A stretch of 64,000 nucleotides of DNA, from assembly GCF_000376785.1 (NCBI RefSeq), contig NZ_AQXX01000110.1:1-64000 (forward strand), given 5' to 3'. Shown here one piece after another: positions 26,193-34,872 of the stretch (position 1 is its first letter; each line of letters starts with the position of its first letter). The notes under the pieces are model-generated. The model ran no database searches and had not been told where the DNA came from. It saw only the letters and a program-made list of their open reading frames with translations. The translations under genes were made by a program, and so were the position numbers. This DNA is from Hahella ganghwensis DSM 17046. Its GTDB lineage: Bacteria; Pseudomonadota; Gammaproteobacteria; Pseudomonadales; Oleiphilaceae.

Positions 26193-26889
26193 CCTGGGAC
26201 AACTGATGGACAAACTAAAACTGATTATTCGCAATGCCTTTATCGGCGGTGTTGTCATTCTGCTACCGCTGGTCATTCTCGGACTATTTTTCCGCTGGCT
26301 GTTCCGGACCGTCACTGATCTCATACAGCCGTTCACAGATCTTTTCATCAAATGGACACAAGCTCCCGAAATGCTTGGGGATCTGGTTGTTATTCTACTC
26401 ATTATCCTGGCGTGCATTCTGGTGGGGAGTATTACAGCGACAGGTATCGGACGTTATCTGCATGCCAAGTTTGACCACCATCTGCAGCGACTCGCGCCTG
26501 GATACCAGATGGTTAAAGACATTGTGAACCAGTTATTTGGCGACCGTAGCAATTCGCCTTTCAAATCCGGAGCGGTGGCTGAGGTACAGGTTTTTGGTAT
26601 TGATACTCCCACCTCTGTCACAGCCATTGTCACCAGTAAACACGAGGATGGGCGGTACACGGTGTTTGTTCCCACCGGCCCAAACCCTACCACGGGCTTT
26701 GTGTTTCATGTTGCGGCTGAGTGCGTCAAGCTGCGACCGGATATCAAAGTAGAGTCTGCCATTCGCACCATCATTTCCTGCGGCGCAGGTTCCTCCCAGC
26801 TCTTCAAATTTGGTAGTGTTCCCAAAGAAAACAAAGAGAACGTCAATGGAGTCACGACAGCTGACGTAACTTCGTTAACCCGGGAATGA
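26182..26889 (+). CDS. DUF502 membrane protein
   Basis: A 235-residue inner-membrane protein with two helices in the first 90 residues (AFIGGVVILLPLVILGLFF and LVVILLIILACILVGSI) and a soluble C-terminal part with LAPGYQMVKDIVNQLFG and FVPTGPNPTTGFV, the DUF502 signature. The GTG at 26182 has a GGAG site and overlaps the preceding gene; the ATG at 26206 is a possible alternative. Function of the family is unknown in bacteria; it resembles plant COV proteins (established similarity, no role inferred). Confidence 0.88.
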   Translation: MVDDLGQLMDKLKLIIRNAFIGGVVILLPLVILGLFFRWLFRTVTDLIQPFTDLFIKWTQAPEMLGDLVVILLIILACILVGSITATGIGRYLHAKFDHHLQRLAPGYQMVKDIVNQLFGDRSNSPFKSGAVAEVQVFGIDTPTSVTAIVTSKHEDGRYTVFVPTGPNPTTGFVFHVAAECVKLRPDIKVESAIRTIISCGAGSSQLFKFGSVPKENKENVNGVTTADVTSLTRE

Positions 26890-26921
26890 TTTAGTATCAC
26901 GGGCGGTTTATCAGAGGCACT

Positions 26922-27608
26922 CTAGTTTTCAATGACAGCAATCAATGGATCTGAACTGTCAGTTCGCAGCCAGCCTGCGATACTCCATCGGTCCCGATTG
27001 GTCGGTAGCACTTCATGGGGAAACACTTGACTCATAAACAACACCAGACGACCAGCCTCAGGGAGAATATCCTGACAATCAAGCTGTTCGGATACAACGG
27101 GTACAACCTCCGCATCTTCCCGCTGCGACCCGGTATACATGCGAAGCGCTCCTCCCTGATTTGCCCTCCACCCTGTATTCAGGTAATAGGTAAACGTCAC
27201 CATTCGCGGACTTGAGCCATCAAAATTATCGATGTGCCGCTTGTAGAAGGCCCCAGGCTGATACAGGGCGTAATGGGCTTCAAAACGCTGCAACCCCAGA
27301 AACAAGGTTCGATTAAGCCCCTGTCGCAGTTCTTCAATAACTCCCATAAACTGAGCTTGAGCATGGTTATGCCCCGTCAGCCAGTGAGTCACATCTGCAC
27401 GAATAGACGTTTCCAGCGTCTTCTGACTCCCTCGTCCGATCTTTGCCTGCTGAAAATCCCCTTCATTAAAACGATGGCGAGCATCTTCCAATAAGGCAGC
27501 CGAAAGCTCTGAGGGCAGCCAATCATCTGCCACCCACCATCCAACACGGCTCAAGTGGTCGGCAGCCTCTTCAATAAAGGACCTGAGGGTCATCTGTAGT
27601 GTACTCAA
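26922..27608 (-). CDS. 2-oxoglutarate/Fe(II)-dependent oxygenase
   Basis: A 228-residue prolyl-4-hydroxylase-type (SM-20-like) oxygenase. The metal triad is visible as HIDNFDG (His and Asp) and the later FPHEVLP (His), followed by the 2-oxoglutarate-binding Arg in TNRDRWSIAGWLRT. TFTYYLNTGW and GGALRMYTG fit the jelly-roll core. It probably hydroxylates a protein or small substrate in the cytosol. The start is either TTG at 27608 or ATG at 27593; neither has a strong ribosome site. It converges on the DUF502 gene. Confidence 0.86.
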   Translation of the reverse strand: MSTLQMTLRSFIEEAADHLSRVGWWVADDWLPSELSAALLEDARHRFNEGDFQQAKIGRGSQKTLETSIRADVTHWLTGHNHAQAQFMGVIEELRQGLNRTLFLGLQRFEAHYALYQPGAFYKRHIDNFDGSSPRMVTFTYYLNTGWRANQGGALRMYTGSQREDAEVVPVVSEQLDCQDILPEAGRLVLFMSQVFPHEVLPTNRDRWSIAGWLRTDSSDPLIAVIEN

Positions 27609-27720
27609 ATAACGAAAGGACGTTCTTTTACTTGCCCGGACGAGCGCTGGCCAACAAGGTGTGGCCAGTGGAAAGCCAGTACATTATAAGGACTATTTCA
27701 GAATAAGTGTGAGCGTTATT

Positions 27721-28632
27721 TCAGGCTGCGTTACGCTGCTGAACAGGGGCATGCTGCCTGACAAACTGCCCAATGTCCCTGATCGCTGAACGGGATTGAG
27801 GCAGCAACCGAGCGGCGAAATGCCAGACATGGAACATATGTGGCCAGACATGCAAATGAACAGACACCCCCGCACGTCTGGCACGCCGCGCAAAATACTT
27901 ACATTCATTGAGTAGAATCTCATCCCCCCCAACCTGTATCAGAATCGGCGGCAAGTCATGCAAATCACCAAAATAGGGTGAAACTCCAGGTTCAATCAGA
28001 GAACTACCAGATGCATAATGGCGGGCGAAGAAACGAATTCGTTCCGGGGTGATCAATGGGTCTCGATGGATGCGGTGGGAAAGAGATGAAAAACTGCAGC
28101 TCAAATCCAGCCAGGGAGAAATACAAACAGCCCCAGAAGGGACCGGAAGCCCGATATCTCTGATCGCCATAACAGTCGCCAGAGTCAAGCCGCCACCTGC
28201 GGAGTCTCCGGCGATGACAATATTCTTGGCTTTGACGCCATTTTCCAACAAATACCGGTAGGCCTGAACAGCATCTTCCAAGGCTGCGGGATAGGGGTTT
28301 TCAGGTGCCAGACGATATTCCAACATCATGACCTGGGCCTGACTGGCACGCCCTATCCGGCAGGCCAGTTCCAGATGAGTTCGATTGGAACCGACCACAT
28401 AACCACCGCCATGGAGGTATAGTATCACCCTGGCATCACACTCTCTTTCATGGCTCAGCCATAGAGCGGGAATACCAAAGGCCAGTCCGGCCTCACATCT
28501 AAATCCTGTAGGAGGGTGAACAAACCAAATGCTCTGTGAGGAACAGAGCCGATAGGCTAACAGATGATTGGGAATAAAGCGCATCCCCAACCGAATCATG
28601 TCTTTGACCATTTTGGTCCGGTTCAAGAGCAC
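27721..28632 (-). CDS. Alpha/beta-hydrolase, hormone-sensitive-lipase family
   Basis: A 303-residue esterase. The oxyanion motif YLHGGGYVVGS lies near residue 75, the nucleophile elbow IAGDSAGGGL near residue 145, and the acid and His appear as IQVGGDEILLNE and HMFHVWHF. These define HSL-family (group IV) carboxylesterases. No signal peptide. The first start is GTG (28630-28632); a TTG two codons later is better spaced from AAAGG. It stands alone, so the physiological ester is unknown. Confidence 0.88.
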   Translation of the reverse strand: MLLNRTKMVKDMIRLGMRFIPNHLLAYRLCSSQSIWFVHPPTGFRCEAGLAFGIPALWLSHERECDARVILYLHGGGYVVGSNRTHLELACRIGRASQAQVMMLEYRLAPENPYPAALEDAVQAYRYLLENGVKAKNIVIAGDSAGGGLTLATVMAIRDIGLPVPSGAVCISPWLDLSCSFSSLSHRIHRDPLITPERIRFFARHYASGSSLIEPGVSPYFGDLHDLPPILIQVGGDEILLNECKYFARRARRAGVSVHLHVWPHMFHVWHFAARLLPQSRSAIRDIGQFVRQHAPVQQRNAA

Positions 28633-28920
28633 ACCTTTAGTACATCACATTTCTGCCAAACAGCTTTATCTAATATATAGACCAAGCTTCTATGCTGTAC
28701 AAATTGCATCTATAAAGGCGCTCCTCAGGAAAGGCTGATTCCAACCTCATTTCACAATTTCAGCCACTAAATCAGTTTTTTGGATACTCATGCGGGTATC
28801 TACCTATGGAAATACAGACCATCGACACCTACATAAGAGTAATATTCTTTTCATTTCACAGCGTAGCCATGAGCTACACTGAATATTTACAACCCCTCAC
28901 TTTTCCACAGGAGCATGTGT

Positions 28921-29298
28921 ATGTACTCTAACCTGAAACATGTCGGCATCAGCGATCCTGAACGGATTGACAGATACTCTCTGCGCACCGAAGCAGAGAA
29001 CGACATCCTGAAAATCTACTACAAAAAGGATAAGGGCGACCTTTTCCAGAAAAGCCTGAAACTGAAGTTCCCACGCCAACAAAAGCGTGTACTGGTAGAT
29101 TCCGGCACCAATAAATACGAGAACACTTCAGAAATTGCAGCCAATCTGGTGCACGTTCTGGAAGAGCTCGACCGTATTGCGGATAAATCCGGTGAGCATG
29201 TGGATGTGAAATCCAAAATCCTGAAAGATCTGCGTCACCTCGAACGAGTCGTAGCCAACAAGATAGAAGAAATCGAGAGAGATCTGGCCAAGCTCTGA
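28921..29298 (+). CDS. yaeH: DUF3461 / UPF0325 family protein (YaeH-like)
   Basis: A 125-residue acidic cytosolic protein closely similar in plan to E. coli Yae[44 protein letters not shown], and [24 protein letters not shown]. The ATG at 28921 is chosen because AGGAG lies at good spacing; an in-frame ATG at 28915 abuts that site. Function of the family is not established. A weak hairpin with a following T-rich run ends the transcript. Confidence 0.9.
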   Translation: MYSNLKHVGISDPERIDRYSLRTEAENDILKIYYKKDKGDLFQKSLKLKFPRQQKRVLVDSGTNKYENTSEIAANLVHVLEELDRIADKSGEHVDVKSKILKDLRHLERVVANKIEEIERDLAKL

Positions 29299-29310
29299 TC
29301 CTTTCATAAT

Positions 29311-29350
29311 GGGAATGGCTGATCTGACCTGATCGCCACTTCCCTTTATT
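29311..29350 (+). terminator. Probable terminator after yaeH
   Basis: GGGAATGGC and GCCACTTCCC pair with one bulged base and are followed by TTTATT. The stem is imperfect and the T-tract short, so the call is moderate. The remaining 280 bases up to the AEC transporter gene hold no gene I can support. Confidence 0.5.
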
Positions 29351-29629
29351 TCCTGTACTACATTCAGGGCTTCTACTGGTACCTTCCCATTGTCAGTTTG
29401 GATAATTTGAGCGACCACTTAGACATTCTGACAAGATCGCCTCCATCGCCTAAAAAGGCGGTATGATGAACATCCCTCGCTGAAAAGTGATGCCTTTAGG
29501 CGCAATCAATCAGTGAATAGAATCATCCAGCCAGTCAATCTGGCCGTTTAGACTGAACCTCAAGGGCCTATCAGTGTTCTATTGGACACTCCTATGGAGC
29601 CTGATACCGACCCTTTCCCGAGAAATGCT

Positions 29630-30589
29630 ATGATCGACTTGCTGTTGGAAAGTGCCTGGTTTTCGGCAGATATTGTCCTGCCAATATTCTTCTTGGTCGC
29701 ACTCGGTTATTTGATGCGACGCCTGAAACTGATCGATGACCATTTCATTGAAAAAGGGTCAAATATCGTTTTCAAGGTGGCTCTCCCGATACTGATCTTT
29801 TTAAACGTATCCTCCCTCCACCTCGGCGAAGTGGTTCAGGGAAAGCAGTTGATCTACGCCATTGTCTGCACTATTGTCGGCTTCCTGATCGTTTGGAAAG
29901 TTGCCAAAGCACAGCAAATCTCACCAGAAAAGCTCGGCGTATTTGTCCAAGGGGCGTTTCGGGGCAACCTCGGTATTATTGGATTGGCTTTATGCGCGAG
30001 GGCTTATGACAGTGCCGGCGTAGCTGTCGGCTCTGTACTTCTGGGATTCATCACCCTGCTCTATAATCTGCTCTCGGTCTGGGCGCTGACAGTCGCACAA
30101 CATCAGTCTGCCAAGCTCCCATGGAAGAAACTGTTCACAGACATTATTAAAAACCCGCTGATACTGGCCATTGTGGCCGCTCTGATTTTTGCTGGCTTAC
30201 AGATTCAATTGCCCGGCATCGTGAAAACCACAGGACATTATTTTGCGGATCTAACCCTCCCCTTGGCCCTGTTGTGCGTTGGAGGCTCAGTAAACGCCAG
30301 AAAACTGCGTCAATCTTCCAGACTTGCAATACAGGCCAGCCTCTACAAACTGATCTGGTTGCCGGTCACACAGATTATCATTGCCTATCTGATAGGCATT
30401 GAAGGACTTTATCTCGGAACACTGTTTCTGATGCTGGCCAGTCCAACGGCGACGGTCAGTTTCGTCATGGCAAAAGTCATGGGGGGTAACAGTGAGCTGG
30501 CCGCCACCATCGTAGCATTGTCGACACTACTATCCTTTTTCACCATCAGTATCGCGATTGTGTCGCTCAAGCTGCTTGGCTGGATGTAG
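29630..30589 (+). CDS. AEC (auxin efflux carrier) family transporter
   Basis: About 319 residues with ten hydrophobic helices in two five-helix blocks. The family pattern is present: the N-terminal ADIVLPIFFLVALGYLMRR, KVALPILIFLNVS, QGAFRGNLGIIGLAL in the first crossover region, and LPLALLCVGGSVN and ASPTATVSFVMAKVMGG in the second. Bacterial AEC proteins carry small carboxylates such as malate or malonate; the substrate here is not predictable. In-frame starts also occur at 29582 (TTG) and 29594; 29630 gives the usual family length. Confidence 0.88.
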   Translation: MIDLLLESAWFSADIVLPIFFLVALGYLMRRLKLIDDHFIEKGSNIVFKVALPILIFLNVSSLHLGEVVQGKQLIYAIVCTIVGFLIVWKVAKAQQISPEKLGVFVQGAFRGNLGIIGLALCARAYDSAGVAVGSVLLGFITLLYNLLSVWALTVAQHQSAKLPWKKLFTDIIKNPLILAIVAALIFAGLQIQLPGIVKTTGHYFADLTLPLALLCVGGSVNARKLRQSSRLAIQASLYKLIWLPVTQIIIAYLIGIEGLYLGTLFLMLASPTATVSFVMAKVMGGNSELAATIVALSTLLSFFTISIAIVSLKLLGWM

Positions 30590-30608
30590 CCGGATGGCTC
30601 GCAGAAAA

Positions 30609-31100
30609 CTAACCGAGTGATTTCACCATGCGGATTTCGCAGGCGGAATGACCAGTGCAGCCCAAGGGGTCATCTATTTGCCTGAAACCCATTTTTTTGT
30701 ACAGAGCGATTGCTCCGGACAAAGCTTTTGTGGTTTCCAGATAACACTGCCGGAACCCGTGTTTGGTGGCATACTCAAGGGTCAGGCTGGCCAACTGAAA
30801 CCCCAGCTGATGGCCTCGACACTCAGGAAGAAAGTACATTTTCTGTAGCTCTGCCGTATTCGGATCGCCCTTCAAAGGGGCTATCCCACCACCTCCATAA
30901 ACCAACCCAGCTCTCTCAACAACCCAATAGGCAGCGCCAGCAGACTGATAGGATTCGAACATACGGTCTACACCGGGATCACAGACACCATAACCGGACT
31001 CCCCAACCAGACCAAATTCAGCAGATACGTCTCGTATAATTTGTCCTATTCTGAGGTTGTCAGAGGGCGCGATCAGGCGAAGTTTGAAGACTGATTCCAA
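30609..31100 (-). CDS. GNAT-family N-acetyltransferase
   Basis: A 163-residue acetyltransferase. The GNAT fold shows in VYGGGGIAPL, the acetyl-CoA-binding loop LQKMYFLPECRGHQLGFQL, and the C-terminal CYLETTKALSGAIALYKKMGF. The start is TTG at 31100 with an AGGAG site eight bases upstream. The substrate is unknown. It converges closely (20 bases) on the AEC transporter. Confidence 0.87.
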   Translation of the reverse strand: MESVFKLRLIAPSDNLRIGQIIRDVSAEFGLVGESGYGVCDPGVDRMFESYQSAGAAYWVVERAGLVYGGGGIAPLKGDPNTAELQKMYFLPECRGHQLGFQLASLTLEYATKHGFRQCYLETTKALSGAIALYKKMGFRQIDDPLGCTGHSACEIRMVKSLG

Positions 31101-31273
31101 GCAGATACTCCTTTTAACACCAGTTTATGGCGCTTATTTACCGAAGACAGGAGGAAAGCTTACGATAAAAAATCAGAGACGGGTATACAGAGAATGACAG
31201 AGGCAACGGCGAAAGGAAGGGATTCCGAAATATAGCTAATATTACGAAACAGGGAAAAATAAATTTTGGGATA

Positions 31274-31303
31274 AAAAAAACCGGAAGACATGGTCTCCCG
31301 GTC
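31274..31303 (-). terminator. Orphan rho-independent terminator on the minus strand
   Basis: On the minus strand ACCGGGAGAC and GTCTTCCGGT pair (one mismatch) around a CAT loop and run into eight T residues. On the plus strand only A residues precede it, so it works leftward only. No protein gene on the minus strand lies to its right before malT, so it implies an unannotated minus-strand transcript. Confidence 0.82.
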
Positions 31304-31333
31304 ACAAAGTCACGGTCTCACTCTTACCCCACA
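31274..31333 (-). ncRNA. Candidate small RNA ending at the orphan terminator
   Basis: The orphan terminator at 31274-31303 needs a transcript entering from the right. On the minus strand a promoter-like pair, TTGATA (31362-31367) and TATATC (31340-31345) with a 16-base spacer, would start an RNA near 31333 of about 60 nt, carrying GGGTGTGGGG and a GTGAC direct repeat before the terminator hairpin. The start is a guess; a longer transcript antisense to the malT leader is equally possible. The gap 31101-31715 contains no other gene I can support. Confidence 0.4.
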
Positions 31334-31656
31334 CCCGTTGATATACATATAAGGAGAAGCATATCAAACAACCATCAAAGGCAAGAATTGAAAACACGCT
31401 GTCGTATACACAGCGCACATTATGTTGATCTGACACCTTTTGCGCAATACGCACAATCCGCAAAATCTAGTAAAAATACCAAACTTCGTCACAAACGCGT
31501 AGAATCCTCGGGTTTATTGCAAAAGTGCCATATAGAAAAGAATGGTACATACACTGGACTGCTCTCTTGACTGGGAGACTACATATAGTCAGCTCAGTCC
31601 TGTGAAGTACGAACAGTTCGCTGTAGGTCGACCAGGTTATTTGCTAAAGTTCTGGT

Positions 31657-31681
31657 GGGTGTTGCCATTGGATCAACACCC
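31657..31681 (+). promoter_or_regulatory. Hairpin in the malT leader
   Basis: GGGTGTTG (31657-31664) and CAACACCC (31674-31681) form a perfect 8-bp stem with a nine-base loop, 35 bases before the malT start and just upstream of the GAAGGGT ribosome-site region. It may influence translation or mRNA stability. It is not followed by a T-tract. Confidence 0.45.
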
Positions 31682-31715
31682 TCTGGTTGTATAGAAAAAT
31701 AGCGAAGGGTCGGTA

Positions 31716-34472
31716 ATGACAACTAAAATAAAACCCGAGTCACGAACCTTGATTAGAGCGAAGATTTTACCTCCGGCAGCTCCCTCCCACCTGCTGCAGA
31801 GAGACAAGTTTGATGAACTGTTGCAGGAATCGGAACCGGCCAGTCTGATTCTGGTCCAGGCTCCGGCAGGTTACGGCAAAACCACCACCGTGGCAGACCG
31901 TCTTGCAACACTGGATGCCCGATGTGCCTGGTTTCGCCTCGACGAACAAGACAATCTCAGTGAGCAGTTTGCTTTTTACCTTGCCCATACACTGGATGAG
32001 GCAACAAATGGTGCCTGTAGTGAGACAATCAAATCTCTGACGGGGCAAAACTATCCCAATCTTCAGACTTTTCTGACTGATCTGCTTTCGGAGCTACCTC
32101 TGGAGGGAGAACCTCTATATCTGGTTCTGGATGATTATCACTTGATGACCAATCCCGAGATTCACGAAGGAATTGCCTTTCTTCTGCGTCATCATCCCTC
32201 ATACCTGACCTTGGTTTTGCTGACCCGAACCACACCACCTATCGGCATTGCCCAGTTGAGAATGCAGGGAAGAATGCTGGAGTTTTCCAGCAGGGATCTG
32301 TCATTTACTGCGGATGAAGCCCAGCAATACCTGGATAACAGGTTACGGTTTGAAGTGTCCCGGGAAAATATTGAGCGGGCCAACCGCCGGGTTGAAGGTT
32401 GGGTCTCTGCGCTACAGTTGCTGGCCTCCACCGCCAGTACCAGTGCCGAATTCGGCAGTTACGTGGATCAGTTACATCAGGGTAATCAATACATCTTCGA
32501 TTACTTCGATGAGCTGCTTCGCCACACTGTCACCGAAGAACAGCGTCATTTTCTGCTGAGAACCAGCGTCCTCGACCGCTTTAACGCCTTTATGGTGATG
32601 CGTATCGCAGATCAGACTGAAGGGCAGGCGTTACTGGTAAATCTGTTGAACATCGGGCTGTTTATTGTCCCTCTCGACCAGAGCGGCCTGTGGTTCCGGT
32701 TTCATCCGCTGTTTTCGGCTTATCTTCGCCATATGCAAAGCTGCATACTGCCACAGGAGACTCGCAGCCTGCATCAGCGAGCATGCGATGCCTGGCAGGA
32801 GCTCAACATGTATGAAGAGGCCGCCCACCATGCGGTTCTCTCCAAGGACCAGGAACGCATCACGAATATTCTGCTGAAGCAGGGTCGGGAGTTCTTTAAA
32901 GAAGGCCAGTTCAGTCTTCTGCAGCGTTGTTTTGATGGTCTGGACCGGTCGATTATCGCGGACCAACCTGTGCTGACGCTTTTAAGAGCCTGGGTGGCCC
33001 AGGGGCAATATCAATTCAAGGAAGTAGAGAGCTGGCTGAAAGCGGCAGAGGTGCGACTTCAAGGGCATTGCAGTGAAGACGAGTGGAATGCCATTGTCGG
33101 TGAGTTCAATGCTGTCCGCGCACAAGTTGCCATGAACCTGGATAATCCTGGACAGGCAATGGAGTACGCCAAAGTTTCGATGACCCACGAACCGGTTTAT
33201 CTGCCTACATCGAAGATTGCAGCCTCTTCAGTTTATGCAGAATCACTTTTTGTGCAGGGACAGCTAAAAGAAGCGCTGTCACGCATGCAGGAAACAGAGC
33301 AATTGGCATTGGCCGAACACGCTCATCCCAATGTCATCTGGGCACTTTGCCAGCAATCAGAAATCAGTGTTGCCCAGGGCTACCTGCAAAAAGCCTACAA
33401 CATCCAGGAAAAAGCGCTCCAATATGCCGATGAGCACAATTTGCATCATTTGCCGATACTGGAGTTTCTCTACCGGATTCGCGGCCAGATCATGTGGGAA
33501 TGGCACCACCTGGAAAGTGCTGAAAAGTGTGCATTGAAAGGAATTGAGGTACTTGAGGCGCAGGGCGAGCGCTGGTTTATCCAGAACTACATCCTGCTCG
33601 CCAAGGTGGCACAGACCCGGGGTCGCCAATCCCTTTGTGCAGACTACGTTCAGAAAGTGCATAAGATGCTGGCATCCGGTGATTATCACATTGACTGGAC
33701 TGCCAATGCCCACGCAACCATGCTGACGTACTGGGACGCAGTCAGAGACCAGGACGCCATTCAGCGCTGGCTGACAGTGGCACCTGAATGCAATGCTCAA
33801 TCAACGACGAATCATTTTACCCAGTGTAACGCCCGTAACTGGGCCCGGGCTTACATCAGCCTTGGCAACTACGATATGGCGCTCCCCATCCTGACTGGCA
33901 TCCAGCAGGTGGCTGAGCAATATGGTCTGCAAACCGACTGCAATCGAAACCTGATACACCTGGCCCAGCTACACTGGCAGAATGACAACAGGGAGCTGGC
34001 CATGCAGCACATGGCTGAAGCCTTAAAACTGGCCAGCACCACTGGTGCCGTTGGAAGTTTCCTCCGAATAGGTAAAGTCCTGATCAATATTCTTAAAGCG
34101 CTGATCAATGACAATCACCTGGACGAAATGGAGCAGCAGAGAGCAGAACGCCTGATCCAACTCTCTCAACAACAGCGTGATTTCAGCCGTGCCATACGGA
34201 TTACACTGGATGAGGCCATCATCCAGGACATTATCGACCGGCCGGATGTACCGGAACTTATCAGGACCTCGCCTCTTACCCGTCGTGAATGGCAGGTTCT
34301 CAGTCTGATTCACGCCGGATTGTCCAATGATCAGATCGCCGAGCACATGAAAGTGGCGCCCACTACGGTGAAAACCCATATTCGAAGTCTTTATCAAAAA
34401 CAGAATATTACCCATCGCTCGGAAGCCATTGAGCTGGCTAGAAATCTGCTCAGTAAGATCCAGGGGGAGTAG
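31716..34472 (+). CDS. malT: Maltose regulon transcriptional activator MalT
   Basis: A 918-residue STAND-class activator (E. coli MalT has 901). A Walker A motif APAGYGKTTT lies near residues 49-58 and a Walker B-like LYLVLDDYHLM near residue 135; winged-helix and TPR-like helical repeats fill residues 250-800; the LuxR-type DNA-binding domain (LTRREWQVLSLIHAGLSNDQ to VAPTTVKTHIRSLYQK) is at about 850-910. MalT is activated by maltotriose plus ATP and binds GGGGAKGAGG-like boxes, which occur before both the alpha-glucosidase-malK and malEFG operons here. It lies directly upstream of the alpha-glucosidase gene but 400 bases away. A wobble-containing hairpin at 34501-34523 lies just downstream. 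Confidence 0.92.
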   Translation: MTTKIKPESRTLIRAKILPPAAPSHLLQRDKFDELLQESEPASLILVQAPAGYGKTTTVADRLATLDARCAWFRLDEQDNLSEQFAFYLAHTLDEATNGACSETIKSLTGQNYPNLQTFLTDLLSELPLEGEPLYLVLDDYHLMTNPEIHEGIAFLLRHHPSYLTLVLLTRTTPPIGIAQLRMQGRMLEFSSRDLSFTADEAQQYLDNRLRFEVSRENIERANRRVEGWVSALQLLASTASTSAEFGSYVDQLHQGNQYIFDYFDELLRHTVTEEQRHFLLRTSVLDRFNAFMVMRIADQTEGQALLVNLLNIGLFIVPLDQSGLWFRFHPLFSAYLRHMQSCILPQETRSLHQRACDAWQELNMYEEAAHHAVLSKDQERITNILLKQGREFFKEGQFSLLQRCFDGLDRSIIADQPVLTLLRAWVAQGQYQFKEVESWLKAAEVRLQGHCSEDEWNAIVGEFNAVRAQVAMNLDNPGQAMEYAKVSMTHEPVYLPTSKIAASSVYAESLFVQGQLKEALSRMQETEQLALAEHAHPNVIWALCQQSEISVAQGYLQKAYNIQEKALQYADEHNLHHLPILEFLYRIRGQIMWEWHHLESAEKCALKGIEVLEAQGERWFIQNYILLAKVAQTRGRQSLCADYVQKVHKMLASGDYHIDWTANAHATMLTYWDAVRDQDAIQRWLTVAPECNAQSTTNHFTQCNARNWARAYISLGNYDMALPILTGIQQVAEQYGLQTDCNRNLIHLAQLHWQNDNRELAMQHMAEALKLASTTGAVGSFLRIGKVLINILKALINDNHLDEMEQQRAERLIQLSQQQRDFSRAIRITLDEAIIQDIIDRPDVPELIRTSPLTRREWQVLSLIHAGLSNDQIAEHMKVAPTTVKTHIRSLYQKQNITHRSEAIELARNLLSKIQGE

Positions 34473-34574
34473 GACCAGGTATTCACTCACCCCCCACACA
34501 GGGGAGGCTGCACAGGCCTCTCCTGATGTTGATCCCGCCTATCTCCTATCCATAGACGATTGCTCCGCCCCACC

Positions 34575-34630
34575 CCTCCTCCCTTCCTCATCCCTACTAC
34601 TACGCCAGGAAAAATAATGCAGGGAGGATG
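34575..34630 (+). promoter_or_regulatory. Cluster of MalT-box-like sites before the alpha-glucosidase operon
   Basis: Two sites on the minus strand, GGGAGGAGG (34575-34583) and GGGATGAGG (34586-34594), match the MalT box GGGGAKGAGG in all nine positions compared and start 11 bases apart, about one helical turn. A third, GGGAGGATG (34622-34630), on the plus strand has one mismatch. They lie in the 400-base gap 34473-34872 between malT and the alpha-glucosidase gene, about 240-300 bases before the latter. The rest of the gap is AT-rich and holds no gene. Confidence 0.65.
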
Positions 34631-34872
34631 CTGTCACAGGCACTCGCAGGCACCATCTGTTATCAAGAAATAATAATTGTAGTGATTGGGTTCTAGACTA
34701 GGGAATGAAACACTTATAAACCCTAACAAGGCCCAATCAGGTTACTTTGTCTGACATATAGATCTGGCTGGCATGTAGGCATCGCGACGATGGTCGAATA
34801 CGTGACACCTTGTTAAGGCCTGTATCTTGCTGAACCAGGGTAACCACATTCCTGAATTTAGAGTGAGGCGAC

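Noticed and set aside
29128-29418. Minus-strand frame beside yaeH as a transposase remnant
   Set aside because: A short TDNG-like string alone is not enough; most of the frame is antisense to yaeH and no inverted repeats flank it.
31388-31570. A 60-codon plus-strand frame before malT
   Set aside because: It starts at TTG without a ribosome site and overlaps the predicted minus-strand small-RNA promoter region.
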